Below, one piece after another: positions 11,477 through 51,000 of a stretch of 64,000 bases of DNA; position 1 is the first letter of the stretch; every line of letters begins with the position of its first letter. The stretch comes from Pholis gunnellus (Eukaryota; Chordata; Actinopteri; Perciformes; Pholidae). Both the position numbers and the translations under genes were made by a program. The notes beneath the pieces were generated by a model that made no database searches, was not told the origin of the DNA, and worked only from the letters and a program-made list of their open reading frames with translations. The stretch covers positions 6,996,275 to 7,060,274 of the forward strand of contig OU342806.1 in NCBI GenBank assembly GCA_910591455.2, given 5' to 3'.

Positions 11477-11639
11477 AAAACCACAGCTGGAACTGGGCAG
11501 TTGCATGGAGACCGAGAAGCATCAAATCAATATGCAACAGGTCGAAATATCCTTTAGAACCTTAAATGCCAAGTTGAATCCAAAGGAAATATCAAGATCA
11601 CGCTGAAGCTTTCAATGCATTTTATTTTTCCCTCACTAA

Positions 11640-11989
11640 TAATAATTGTGCTTCACCATCATGTTTGAGAAGTCTTTTGGAGCAGTTTAACTCCTCCTCG
11701 CCCGTCTGATCAGGTCCGCCTCCTGTCAGCGCGGCTCCAGCAGCAGATGCCGGCTGCTCCCTCACTCAGTGCGCTGTTTCTCTGCATCCACTGACAACGA
11801 ACAAGATGACATCCCGCTTTAAAGCTTAATCTCGCTAACTGATGGCTCCTCTAGATTCGCCTCTCTTATTTAGGAGCCAGAAGTAGGCTATGATATTTTC
11901 TTGGCAGCTAAAGTAATTTGTGACAGGCTGTGCCTGCTTGCACACTTGCAACGTTGTTTCTCTGCTCGGTGCTCTGTGAGCTTCACAAC
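11640..11989 (+). promoter_or_regulatory. olfml2b promoter and 5' UTR region
   Basis: This 350-base stretch directly precedes the olfml2b ATG and includes a moderately GC-rich part (GGCTCCAGCAGCAGATGCCGG around 11740). An upstream in-frame ATG-like start is not needed, because the ATG at 11990 is followed at once by a signal peptide. No TATA box is obvious, and the transcription start was not located. Confidence 0.4.
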
Positions 11990-14900
11990 ATGTATAAGTT
12001 ATGCATTGTCTTCGTCCTGTGCTGTGCGTTTTTTCCACGGTGCTCTGCAGCGCCAAAGACCTGGGGTGCAGATCCCAGGTCAGAATTTGAGCGCCAGGCA
12101 GAGCAAAACGACGGGCTGCAGCAGGAGATAAACGGCCAGGAGAGCATCCTCTCTAAGGTAGGAGGAAACATCCCTTCTTCACATGTTTTATGGACATTTC
12201 ATCATTTCGTGCGTAAACATTTTTGAATTGAGCGTGGTGCAAAAATCATCCGTCCTCTTCTCTTTGTAGCTGCTGGGTGATTATGACAAAGTGAAAGCCC
12301 TCTCGGAAGGCTCTGACTGTCGGTGTAAATGTGTTGTCAGACCCCTGAGCAGGAGCGCCTGCGGGCGGATAGAAGAAGGGAGCGCTACTGCGCAGGACTT
12401 CTACACCGTGGAGACTATCACATCTGGACCAGAGTGCAAGTGCGCCTGCATCGCTCCTCCGTCAGCAGTCAACCCATGCGAGGGAGAGTTCAGGCTGAAA
12501 AGACTTAGAGAAGCTGGAAAAGAGAATGTCAAGGTGAAGTGTCGCCCGGTCCTTTTCCCAGCCGTATACTCGACCCCACAATACACATACGTCTACATGC
12601 TCCAGTGCCAATAAAAGGCTGTTATACGCCTGGTTTTTAAAGAAGCCTGGATCACTGGGGTTAATGGATATCACGGGTTATCAAATTCAGGAGACTGAGT
12701 TTGGATGGGCTGGGGATAGACCTATTCTACACATGACATGTCTTTGACGGAATCCACTTGATCATTCCAGCTTTCCACTATCCTCGAGCTGCTGGAGGGC
12801 TCCTTCTATGGCATGGATCTACTGAAGCTGCACTCCATTACCAATAAGCTGGTGGATCGCATGGAGAACATGGAAAAGGTACAGCAGCAGTGTACCTTTT
12901 TTTTTTTTACTGTGCAAAGGTTACTGCAAATATGTTGGCATAGCAAACTATTGGCAGCAGGTGTGTTTTATATTGATGGCTTCTGGATTCAGTGTGTCCA
13001 ATAAAACACACTCTTTGGGACAGTTTTCAAATGTATTAGGGGCTGGACCTGGAAGGAGTGCACAGACGTTCCATCACAGTTTAACTCACTGAGTATTGAT
13101 CCCTCCTTAATAGCTGACTGACCTGATTATAATGGACTAACAAAATACATTCTTTGCCCCCTTCCCCCTATTTAGTAAATTACTTTTCAATTCATATTCA
13201 TTTATAGAATGAAAATATTAACCAAATGTTTATTAAATTATGTAGAATAGTATTTTGGAGTTGACACAATAGGAGTTGAGTTCAAGTGAAATGGTTTAAA
13301 ACTTACAGTCCTTTGAGTTGAACACCAATTAACAGTTTTAATTCTCAACTGTGAATTTATTTATACATGAATTGGATCAGATGGTCCAAATCATATCTAT
13401 AATTGCCCCCAAAAATGTCTTGTACGTGTCACTCTATGGGTACTGAATCACTGAGTGAATTGGACTGTGGTATAATTCAACTCATTTCATAGGGTCACAT
13501 GCAACATACCGTATACCTGCCCCTGAAGCTGCAGTGCATAAAACTGTCTGGGCAAAAGCTGCATTTGCTTCTGAAATAAACATGTTCACAGAGTGGTCTT
13601 GGCATGGAAAACACAGCTGCAGGGAATCAAATTAATGGATAAATGAAGCGTATCCATTATTACTTGTATTAGTTTCAGCTGCGCCTGTCCTGGTAAATGA
13701 CAATGTGAGAAAGGTTAGTTGTTGAGAATTTGCAGTGACATCACTGACACTTTTTTTGTACAATGCAGTCTGGGAAGTATAAGGGAGACAGAATACATTT
13801 GTTGCCTGTTCCAATAATAATAGCACATGTGTAAATAATGAAATTACTTATAGCTGAATTGCATGTAGCTGCTGCAGGTTCGGGGTTACTGTCACACTTT
13901 AACTGTTTACGGGGACACTTGAATAGAGCGGAGTGATCTTTAATGTGCTTTTCTTACTGTGACAAGTCAAAATGTCTGCAGTGAAAACGGCTCATTAATG
14001 ACTTAAGATTTCCTTCTGTTAGTGATTATGACTGCTGACGATTGCTGCCAATTTTCCATAAAAAACATGCACACTATTTCTGTTCAACATCTTGATTTGT
14101 CCATGACTGCATGAAGGCAGTAGCTCTGAACTACACCATGGTTGAAGTGAAGCCCCAGGAGAGCCCTCAGATCCAGGCAGATGCGACTGAAAGCCCGCCC
14201 ACCCCTCCCACGCACCGGCATCAGGACCAGAAGAGACCAAGTGAGGTCAGCAGAGCCGCAGCATATCAAGACCCAGATGTAAGTGACATCTTATTATCAC
14301 AGGTTTAACAAACGATGTAGAGGTAAAGAAAAGGGCTAAACTATGAACGCCAGTCAGTGATATTGGCAGGTTTTTATTTGACTGTACTATAATAAAACAG
14401 TAATAACTACATTTGTATTTTGGTAATTATTGATGCAAAAGGGTGATTATCTTTAATTGCCAAATAATGCCAACATACTGTAAATATTAAGTATTCACTT
14501 GTTATTTATGCTTTAATAGATAACACCTCAAAATGATGATACTGTCACAAAACATAACTTGGCTAGTATCATTAAATAAGATAACAGATCAGTAATTCCT
14601 AGTATTCACCAGATACTTATACAAAAAATATTTATACAGCAAAGTACATGGAGTCCTACCTGTAAATGATAACCGGTTGTTAGTAACTATTATAGTACCT
14701 ACCTAGTACATACATATTTATTATGCTATTTACTACATTTATTCCTACCGGGACCCTTTGTAACAGAGATTCAAAATATCGGTGGGAATATCCTGAATAA
14801 ATAAAGGTGAAATTGTAAATAGATTAATTCCTAGAAAATACACCCAAAGGACCAGTTTGTAGCATTTGAGGGGATTTAGTAGCAAAACTTTTCATTAGGG

Positions 14901-17900
14901 TATAATATAATTTTGCACTTGGCAGCTTACAGTCTTGGAAAGTGAGCGGAGGAGAATTCATTCGGTTGCCTTCTGCAACTACACCGCAAGATGCCACTAA
15001 ATTCTACACACAGCATATTAATAACTTATACATAGATAATTACTGTTTCTGTTACTACAATGTTGCTTGGGACCCATGTGAGGTAATTACTGTTGTGAAC
15101 AAATAACTCCACCAGAACTATCTGAACATCTAATAACAAAATAAATATTGTGCTTTAAATTAAATTGCCACTATTTTCATTTTTCACACATTACATTACA
15201 CCAGTCAGTGTGTTATAACTCACTGTGATGTAATTCTTGAATGAATTAATAGCAGCTTAATAAAGTTGCTAAACTTATCCATGGTATAACTATGAGACTC
15301 TTGTCTTGTGTTACATGCATCAGTTTGTTACAGGACAAATCCTGACATACGGTAATCAGTATTGAAAGCCGTTGTGAAGGCTGTGAGTGAATAAACTGAA
15401 TTCAGGAGAAAAACAAGTATAAAAGAAGTGATTGGATTCACATGTTGCTGCTCAGGCTGCGAAAACATTATTAAATCTTGCAAACCTTCAAAACAAAAGC
15501 AGCAATTATGTGTTCTTTCCACAAAGCCCCCCATAAAATCATCGTCCCCACGATACAAATGTGTAAAAGAGTTATTGAGATAATTGGAAGGTTTGGCAGA
15601 CCCAGTGGACAACAGCAGACCTCAGACCAGCGACTTCACCACTGGGGCCCGATCCATGAGTTGGGTGGACCTGGGCTTCACATGCAAGTGATTCACAAGT
15701 TTAATATGCTTCACTAGGGCACTTGTAAGAAGCATGTATTAATGAAAATTAAAAGTTTCCACTTTATTAAAGAATAATTCAGGTTCATTGCAACTTGAGT
15801 TGCACTTTGTAGTTTTGGTCATCATGTATCAGTAATAATAACATTGTGCTCACCAATTTAGTTGCTGAGGACTGTGAATGTGGCTACTTAGCTAAAAAAG
15901 GAAGTCAGACGGTACAAGTAACAGGATCATGGTCACATTATCAGACTATCAGACTTATTTAGAAGACAAAATAAAGATAAACAGTAAAAGTATTAGGTAA
16001 CACATATTGGGTGTTGCCAATTTATTTCCCAAAAGAAGTTGGTTCCGGCTAAAATCGTTTACAATGTAACCAGAAGCTCACCAAACAAAAAAGAAGTAAT
16101 GTGTCCCTGGAACAAAACATTTCATGTAATTAGGTTTCTCCAAGTGTTCCACAATTAAGTTGCCAGTGCAACAGTTGTATACTTTCCTGTTTTTCTTTTC
16201 TTGGTAAGATGAAAATGCATCTGAAAAAACATTCACATAAAAGTCTTTAGTAAAATCTCTGTCTCACCAGTATGTAATCAAGCAGATGTATTGGTCTCAT
16301 CCTACTGCATTTAGCTGCACTGGTAAATATTCTTTCCTCATAGAAGTTCTGTGTGTCCATCTGTCCACTAACAGAAACAGTATGAGAAGTTTATTGGGGA
16401 AAATCCATCCTTCCTGAAGACAGATGGTTCTGCTCAGATCATTGAAGTCGAACCTCAGGTGACTCTCAGAAACGTGGCAAACAAGGAGGCTCCTCATGTG
16501 TCGAAGACCGGCCCCAACGGAATGATCATAAGAGGAATGACTTTTTATAAATCAGAGCCAGATCCGATGGTGGCGGATGACGGAGAGCCTGGAGAGAACC
16601 GTGAGTGCAAACCCTCAGTCAGCTTTAAGGGTATAGGTTAAAAGCAGAGGAGGTAAACTAAAAAACTAAACTAGAAAATTAGAAATCTGCACATTACAGT
16701 CGTGTAATAATCAAGTGATCATCCAATTCATAGCTTTGCTTAAAAAGTGTAGCTTCTGCTGTTTGCATGCACTTCATTTATGATTTCAGACACAGATGAA
16801 TTTGAATAGTATTGGATGATTTAAAAGAAATCATTTTGCTGCTCAGAATATTTGAACAAAAATCTTTTCTTTTACCTTTTTTTTTAGTTTTTGAGTATCA
16901 TGGATTCAGTGGTGATGGCCCAATTAACCTCTTCATTGAGGAGAATCTTTTACAACACAGAGTCCCTCACCCCAAGACGAGGATGGGACCAAGATCATTT
17001 CAACCGAAGACAACCGGCCCTTTGCACGGTTCCACGAAGATCAGCCAATTAGCAAAACCGAAAGAAAGTGAGCCCACCTCAAAAACTCATCATGAGTTCG
17101 TCAGTGTCGTTGGAACCACATCGGTGGACGAGTCTACAGATGTACAGAGTGACGCATCCACAGCGAGAAGCGTCACGTTTGGACCAACCATTACCACACA
17201 ACAAACCAGGACCACGGCCACTGCAGCTCAAACTACTCAAAGAGTCACTGCTGGAATCACTCAGCGGCCCATGCCTTTAAAGGCTGAACCATCTGGCACT
17301 TCTTTAAGCATCACTTCCAAGGAAACAACCAAAACTACAATAAACCCAACCCAACCATCCAAAATTACAGCCACAGAAGAAGTCGTACCAGCATTCACGA
17401 CAAGAAACACACCAACCACCATAATGAAAACCTCTGCCCAAGCGGTGAAAGAACAAATACAAATCATCCCCAGCAGCACTGCAGCTCCTATAAGCACACA
17501 TACGTCAAATACAGCCACTGAGCCTTCGACTACCATTCCGTCTTCCACTACAACCATCACGACCCATGCTGCCCTGACCACAGCCCGAATACACCCCACA
17601 ACAGCTTCCACACCGGCTATCTCCACACAGGCAGCTGCCACGACACCAGAAGAAAAAACTGAACCCACCTTCTTTTCAGCTTCGACTTTGCCTCCTACCA
17701 CACAGAGGCTGACCACTTTGTCTCCCCGCACTTCTCTGCCTTTCACCACACCTGAGACTACCCCTTCTTCAGCTGCCACCACCACCACCACCACCACCTC
17801 TACCACTACCACTACCAGACAGGCTGCTCAAGTCAAACAGAAATACAAAATCAGCTGGGAAGAGACGGCGGAGGAGGAACACCCGGAATTAGACGAGCCG

Positions 17901-19651
17901 ATGCAAAGGCAGGAGGAATCTTACTCAAGGAAAACTGGTAAGTTCAGTTTTTATGTCGAATGAGCGGAAGACTTATCGAATGTTTATCAAGTCAGGATTA
18001 ATATAAACAAATCTCTATTTTGCTATTAATTAAATCAATACCAAAGGCATTCATGCTTTTAAAGAAAACAGCTAGAAACGCTAGAAAACAGCAAAAAAAA
18101 AACATGTTTCAGTGCGAGACATGTTGATCGGCTGGTAGACTTTACTTTCTATGTACAGAGACGCTTTGAGCTCAGTGCTAATGTCAGCATGCTAACATGC
18201 GCTACAACTGAGGCTGATGGTCATAAACCAAAGTATTGGATAATTTAAAAATGATAGGCGCTAGATGTAAATTAAAAAAAAAAAAGTCAGGTTACTGGGA
18301 CATTGGATATCTGTACCAAATTGAATGGGAAACCATTCAATAGTTGTGGAGACGTTTCTCTAAAAACTACAAATGGCGACATCATGTCATTGGCGACATT
18401 GCCATCCAAAGAGCCAGAGTGGCTAAAAAACATCTTGGCAAGTCCTTATAGGAGTTTACCACCAAAGATATCGCCAAAAAAGAATTTCCTTGTTAAGATT
18501 TGCTGTAATTACTGTTAAATACCAAAGAGAAAGGACTGACTGCCTTAACACTTTTCATATTCTCATGAAAGATTAAGAAAACTCTTAAATTGATATTGTT
18601 CCGTAAAGCTCAAAACTTTGTAATTCAGTGCTCAGTCCTTTGTGGCAACCTCAACCTTTCCGTGATACAAGCTGGTTAAAATAAAAGCCTCTAATTATTT
18701 TCAGACGTAGGTTTGAATAAACAGCCTCTAAATCCTCACTCATGGCTCTGACTCTTTCACAGGGGAGTGTAAGGACACTTTGGCAATGATTTCGGAGCCA
18801 GTAACTCACAACACCTATGGCAGGAATGAAGGAGCATGGATGAAGGATCCAAAGTCCGATAATGACAAAATTTACGTCACAAACTTCCTCTACGGAAATA
18901 ATCTCCTGGAGTTCCGCAACCTGGAGGTTTTCAAACAAGGTGAGAGCCGGTCGTCAAAGCTTTCACTGACTTACTGCTTGTTTTCCTCTTGCTTTGAGGG
19001 AATCTCATGCTTCTCCACTCTTCTTTATCCTTTCCAGGCCGGTTTACCAACACATACAAGCTTCCTTACAACTGGATTGGCACAGGGCACGTGGTCTACG
19101 ACGGGGCTTTCTACTACAACCGCGCCCTCTCCCGAGACATCATCAAGTATGACCTGCGTCGACGCTACGTGGCCGCCTGGACCATGCTGCACGACGCTCT
19201 GGTGGAAGAGTCGTCGTCGCCGTGGGAGTGGCACCGCCACTCAGAAGTGGACTTTGCCGTGGACGAGAGCGGCCTGTGGATCATCTACCCGGCACTTGAC
19301 GACGAGGGCTTCTTGCAGGAAGTGGTCGTTCTGAGTCGACTGGACCCCTCGGACCTCAGCATGCAGAGGGAGACCACCTGGAGAACCGGGCTCAGGAGGA
19401 ACCGCTACGGGAACTGCTTCATCGTGTGCGGCGTCCTTTATGCTGTTGACAGCTACAACCAGAGGGACGCCAAACTGGAATACGCCTTCGACACACACAC
19501 AAACACTCAGATGACTCCCAGAATGCCCTTCACCAACAACTACACCTACACCACGCAGATTGACTACAATCCCAAAGAGGGTGTTCTGTATGCGTGGGAC
19601 AACGGACACCAAGTCACATACAACATTAAGTTTGCCTATGTAGACCCGTAG
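11990..19651 (+). CDS. olfml2b: Olfactomedin-like protein 2B (secreted)
   Basis: Secreted glycoprotein of the olfactomedin family, reported to bind extracellular-matrix glycosaminoglycans. Eight coding exons: 11990-12157, 12270-12533, 12771-12878, 14117-14278, 16375-16600, 16888-17937, 18763-18939, 19038-19651. All phases agree, giving about 922 residues (human is near 750). It has a signal peptide (MYKLCIVFVLCCAFFPRCSA), then LLGDYDKVKALSEGSDCRCK and CKCACIAPPSAVNPCEG typical of OLFML2, then a short coiled-coil stretch. A long Ser/Thr/Pro-rich linker fills exon 6 (350 codons). The C-terminal olfactomedin domain has NTYGRNEGAWMKDP, WIGTGHVVYDGAFYYNR, YNQRDAKLEYAFDTHTNTQ and YAWDNGHQVTY. The Cys pair likely forming the domain disulfide is in GECKDTL and YGNCFIVCG. 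The exon 4 start (GAAG|GCA) has a weak acceptor and is the least certain boundary. Confidence 0.95.
12879..14116 (+). other. olfml2b intron 3 (1.2 kb), no gene content
   Basis: Non-coding and AT-rich, with a T run at about 12898-12909. I see no RNA gene, repeat family or conserved-looking motif. Confidence 0.5.
14279..16374 (+). other. olfml2b intron 4 (2.1 kb) with one MITE-like repeat
   Basis: Apart from the element at 14858-15011 the intron is AT-rich and non-coding. ORFs near 15328-15717 on both strands have no recognisable domain. Confidence 0.5.
14858..15011. mobile_element. Short MITE-like element with imperfect terminal inverted repeats
   Basis: The left end reads TGTAGCATTTGAGG then GGATTTAGTAGCA. 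The right end reads TGCCACTAAATTCTACACA, whose reverse complement (TGTGTAGAATTTAGTGGCA) imperfectly matches the left end. I recognise the GATTTAGTAGCA...TGCCACTAAA...CTACAC pattern from a repeat common in acanthomorph fishes. It is about 154 bases long and non-coding; no clear target duplication was found. Confidence 0.5.
17776..17818 (+). repeat. (ACC/ACT)n coding repeat, poly-threonine tract in olfml2b
   Basis: An in-frame trinucleotide repeat (ACC ACC ... TCT ACC ACT ACC) encodes a run of Thr broken by one Ser near the end of the mucin-like linker. Length variation between individuals is likely, and it would keep the frame. Confidence 0.8.
18100..18430 (+). repeat. Copy of a common percomorph interspersed repeat in olfml2b intron 6
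   Basis: The ordered words GCTAATGTCAGCATGCTAACATG, AACTGAGGCTGATGG, TCATAAACCAAAGTATTGGA, GGCGCTAGATG, ATCTGTACCAAATT, AATAGTTGTGGAGACGTTTC and AAAAACTACAAATG follow a repeat I know from many percomorph genomes. The copy is diverged and non-coding. It supports the taxonomic guess more than any function. Confidence 0.6.
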
Positions 19652-20135
19652 TAAAGGGCTGACAGTAGTTATTTTATAAAGTCAATTGTATGGTTTGAAT
19701 GGATTGTAGATCAGTCCACATGACCTTCAGTATGGAGACAAATGTACAAATATACTGAAGTGTATTGTGACAAAATTGTTTTGTTTAAATTTTAAACTGA
19801 AATGAATTAAACGATGGGCCCGATTCCTCAGTCAACACATCAAGTTGAACTGTGTATTGTTAATGTTAAAAAAAAATCGTCTTGGGTCAAATAACGCTTT
19901 AACAATTCACATAAATGAACTAATTCTTCCCCAAATTATGTGGAGAAATTCCATGTTTGTTTTATACACATGATTTTTTGTATTTCATTGTTTTTTGCAT
20001 CATATGCCGCAGGTCGTCTGTGTCGTAATATCACAGGTGTTGCTGTTGACCTTTGTCTTGGGAAAGCACTTACCCCTCTCCATATCAGACTGTTTTTGAA
20101 GAGACTGCAATAAAGTTGGTAAATACTAACAGAAA
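19652..20135 (+). other. 3' UTR of olfml2b
   Basis: Non-coding AT-rich sequence follows TAG 19649-19651. AATAAA at 20109-20114 is the best poly(A) signal. The converging atf6 transcript probably ends only about 240 bases further on. Confidence 0.55.
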
Positions 20136-20377
20136 ATGTCATCTTTGTTTGGATAATCACATTAAAGTCAAAGTGGCTTTAATAATAGCTTGTGTGTGTT
20201 GATTTAACTGGCAGAAAAAAGAACAAAGAAAAACCATAAATACAAACAGAGGCAATGATTGTTCAAGCCTGTTCTTGTGGAAGAAAATACTCAGGAACAG
20301 TCTTTCTATTGTACTTGTTGAAAATATTCCCCTCAATAGCCCAAAGGATACACACAAAGGTATAGTAAAATCCAGTG

Positions 20378-22010
20378 TTTATTTTGGTTTATGCACATAA
20401 TAGAATACGAAAAAACAAAACACTCACACATTTTTAATTGTACTGTTTGGATGCAATGAAACAATGCGGTGAATCAAATATGTTTGAAACCAAAAGGGGA
20501 AAAAAGAATTACACACACAGACACACAGATGGCTTGGCTCAAGAAAACACAGGCAAAGGTCATCTTTGTATGGGCTTGAGCTAAAACATAACCATCTGTA
20601 CAATCATGTAGCTAAAAATCTTATATAATATAAATTTTGCAAAAACATCAATAAGTAAAAGACAGAATTGATCTTCCCAGGTTCTGCATTTATAGTGCAA
20701 ATATTTACAACTAATTAGGACTAAAACTCAGATAATGCAACAGTTTCTAGTAGGTTGCAATTTCAATATAGGCTCAAGTGAACCAAATAAAAGTGCAATT
20801 TTGCCCACGGACGGAGAAGTCAGGACTCAAACTATGTTTCTCCCCAAGGTTAGAAGTCAAACATTGCCATTTTTAGCTCAACTGTAAAGGCATTGAGGCA
20901 TTGGGTTTCAAATTTGATGCAGATCATTTTTTGGGAGATAAAAAAAAAGGGTGGCTACCCAGTGAAAAATACCCGATAGTTCTAACATTTATGATACATT
21001 TCCTTCCAATCCACCATTTATATACAATACAGTCATTTTGTTTTCTGAAGCGACTAGAATAAAAGTGTAATCAGACAGATAGAGAAAATGTAAAGTCAAT
21101 AAATCTTGACAGAATAAATTCTAACCACGAAAAAAGGGAGAATTACATCTCACCACAGGAGTCGGCTTTACTGTTACATGATAATAGAAATAAATATGTA
21201 CAGTATCTGAATCTGTTCAATAACATAAGAGAAGCACAGTGCAAAGATCTCAAAACTGACAAAAAAAAACAACACCTGAATCCTTGAATGGATGGGAAAC
21301 CAGCCAACAACATAGTGGTTAGCCTGCTAGCTTTCACAGATCACCTGACTTCCTGAGTTTACTGACTGCCTCTAATTAATCTGGCATCTCCTACTGTTTC
21401 ACTGTTTTCCCAATTATATTTTATCTAGAGGCCAACAGACTACAAATGAGTAAGAGAGAGCATTACAGCGCTCCGTTTTGTAACCACGAAACAAACACAA
21501 ATGCCTTCCCAGTGCGATCAATCTTCTGTGCATAATTATTTTCAGTTGTGTCTGTTTCTGCAGCTCGCTCCCGAAATTAAGAATCCAAAAAGAAAGAGCA
21601 GGCTTGAGGACAGCCGCTACGGGGAGAAAGTATTTGTGTTATGACGGGGTGACTCAGGGTTCAATGCTCAGCCCCCCCCGCCGTTAAGCAATTACCCTTA
21701 TGTGGGTCATCTGGGGTTACGGGGAGAAGTCAGTGTTGCCACACAAGGAGCAGGCGTCTGCTCGGACCCTATTACAGACCACCTCCGGATATCAGCCCTA
21801 ATAAAGAATGCAGCCGACTAGTGCTGACAATTTGTATTTCACTTACATATAAATCAAGTCAGTGGGAGTTCACCAGATTTGAAATATACTTCATCACACG
21901 CACAAGATAAAAAAAAAAGAAAAAAAGTGTCAACTGGCGTCTTATCTTTTGTTTGTCTTCGTGGATTTAGTGGAGGAGTTATAAATAATAACAGGTGGTG
22001 TAGAGCGATC
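20378..22010 (-). other. 3' UTR of atf6
   Basis: TTTATT on plus at 20378-20383 (AATAAA on minus) lies about 1.6 kb downstream of the atf6 stop (TAA, 22013-22011). The span is AT-rich and non-coding. Several short ORFs here have no domain content. Confidence 0.5.
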
Positions 22011-50700
<28,690 letters not shown>

Positions 50701-51000
50701 CTTTTAAATTCATCGGTAAATCGTCTCAGGCCAACAAGTTGCGATCAAGCGATGGTACATAGGATTCACTCATGTTGCATGTTTGGTAGAACACTTCCTG
50801 TTTGACGTTTAGCTGCCAGTTAGATACACGTCCGACTTTACTGTCAATGTACGGGTGCCGCCGAGGGACTAACGTGTGAAAAAAGCAAACGCAGGGGAGC
50901 TTGTTGTGAAAATGTGCTGCCTGACGAGGCCACGAGGCGGCAGGATAGTACAGCAGGCCTTGACACATGCTATAGTGAGAAAGTGTGCTTCATACAGTGA
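50701..51000 (-). promoter_or_regulatory. atf6 promoter and 5' UTR region
   Basis: It lies directly upstream of the atf6 ATG (50700-50698) and is moderately GC-rich, with several CpG (ACACGTCCG, GCCGCCGAGG). I looked for an ER-stress element (CCAAT-N9-CCACG): CCACG occurs near 50929, but no CCAAT sits at the right distance. The transcription start was not located. Confidence 0.35.

Noticed and set aside
17261..17812. 183-codon Val-rich frame on the minus strand
   Set aside because: It is the antisense shadow of the Thr/Ser-rich olfml2b exon 6.
50900..50960. Possible ER-stress element in the atf6 promoter
   Set aside because: CCACG is present but no CCAAT lies nine bases away on either strand.
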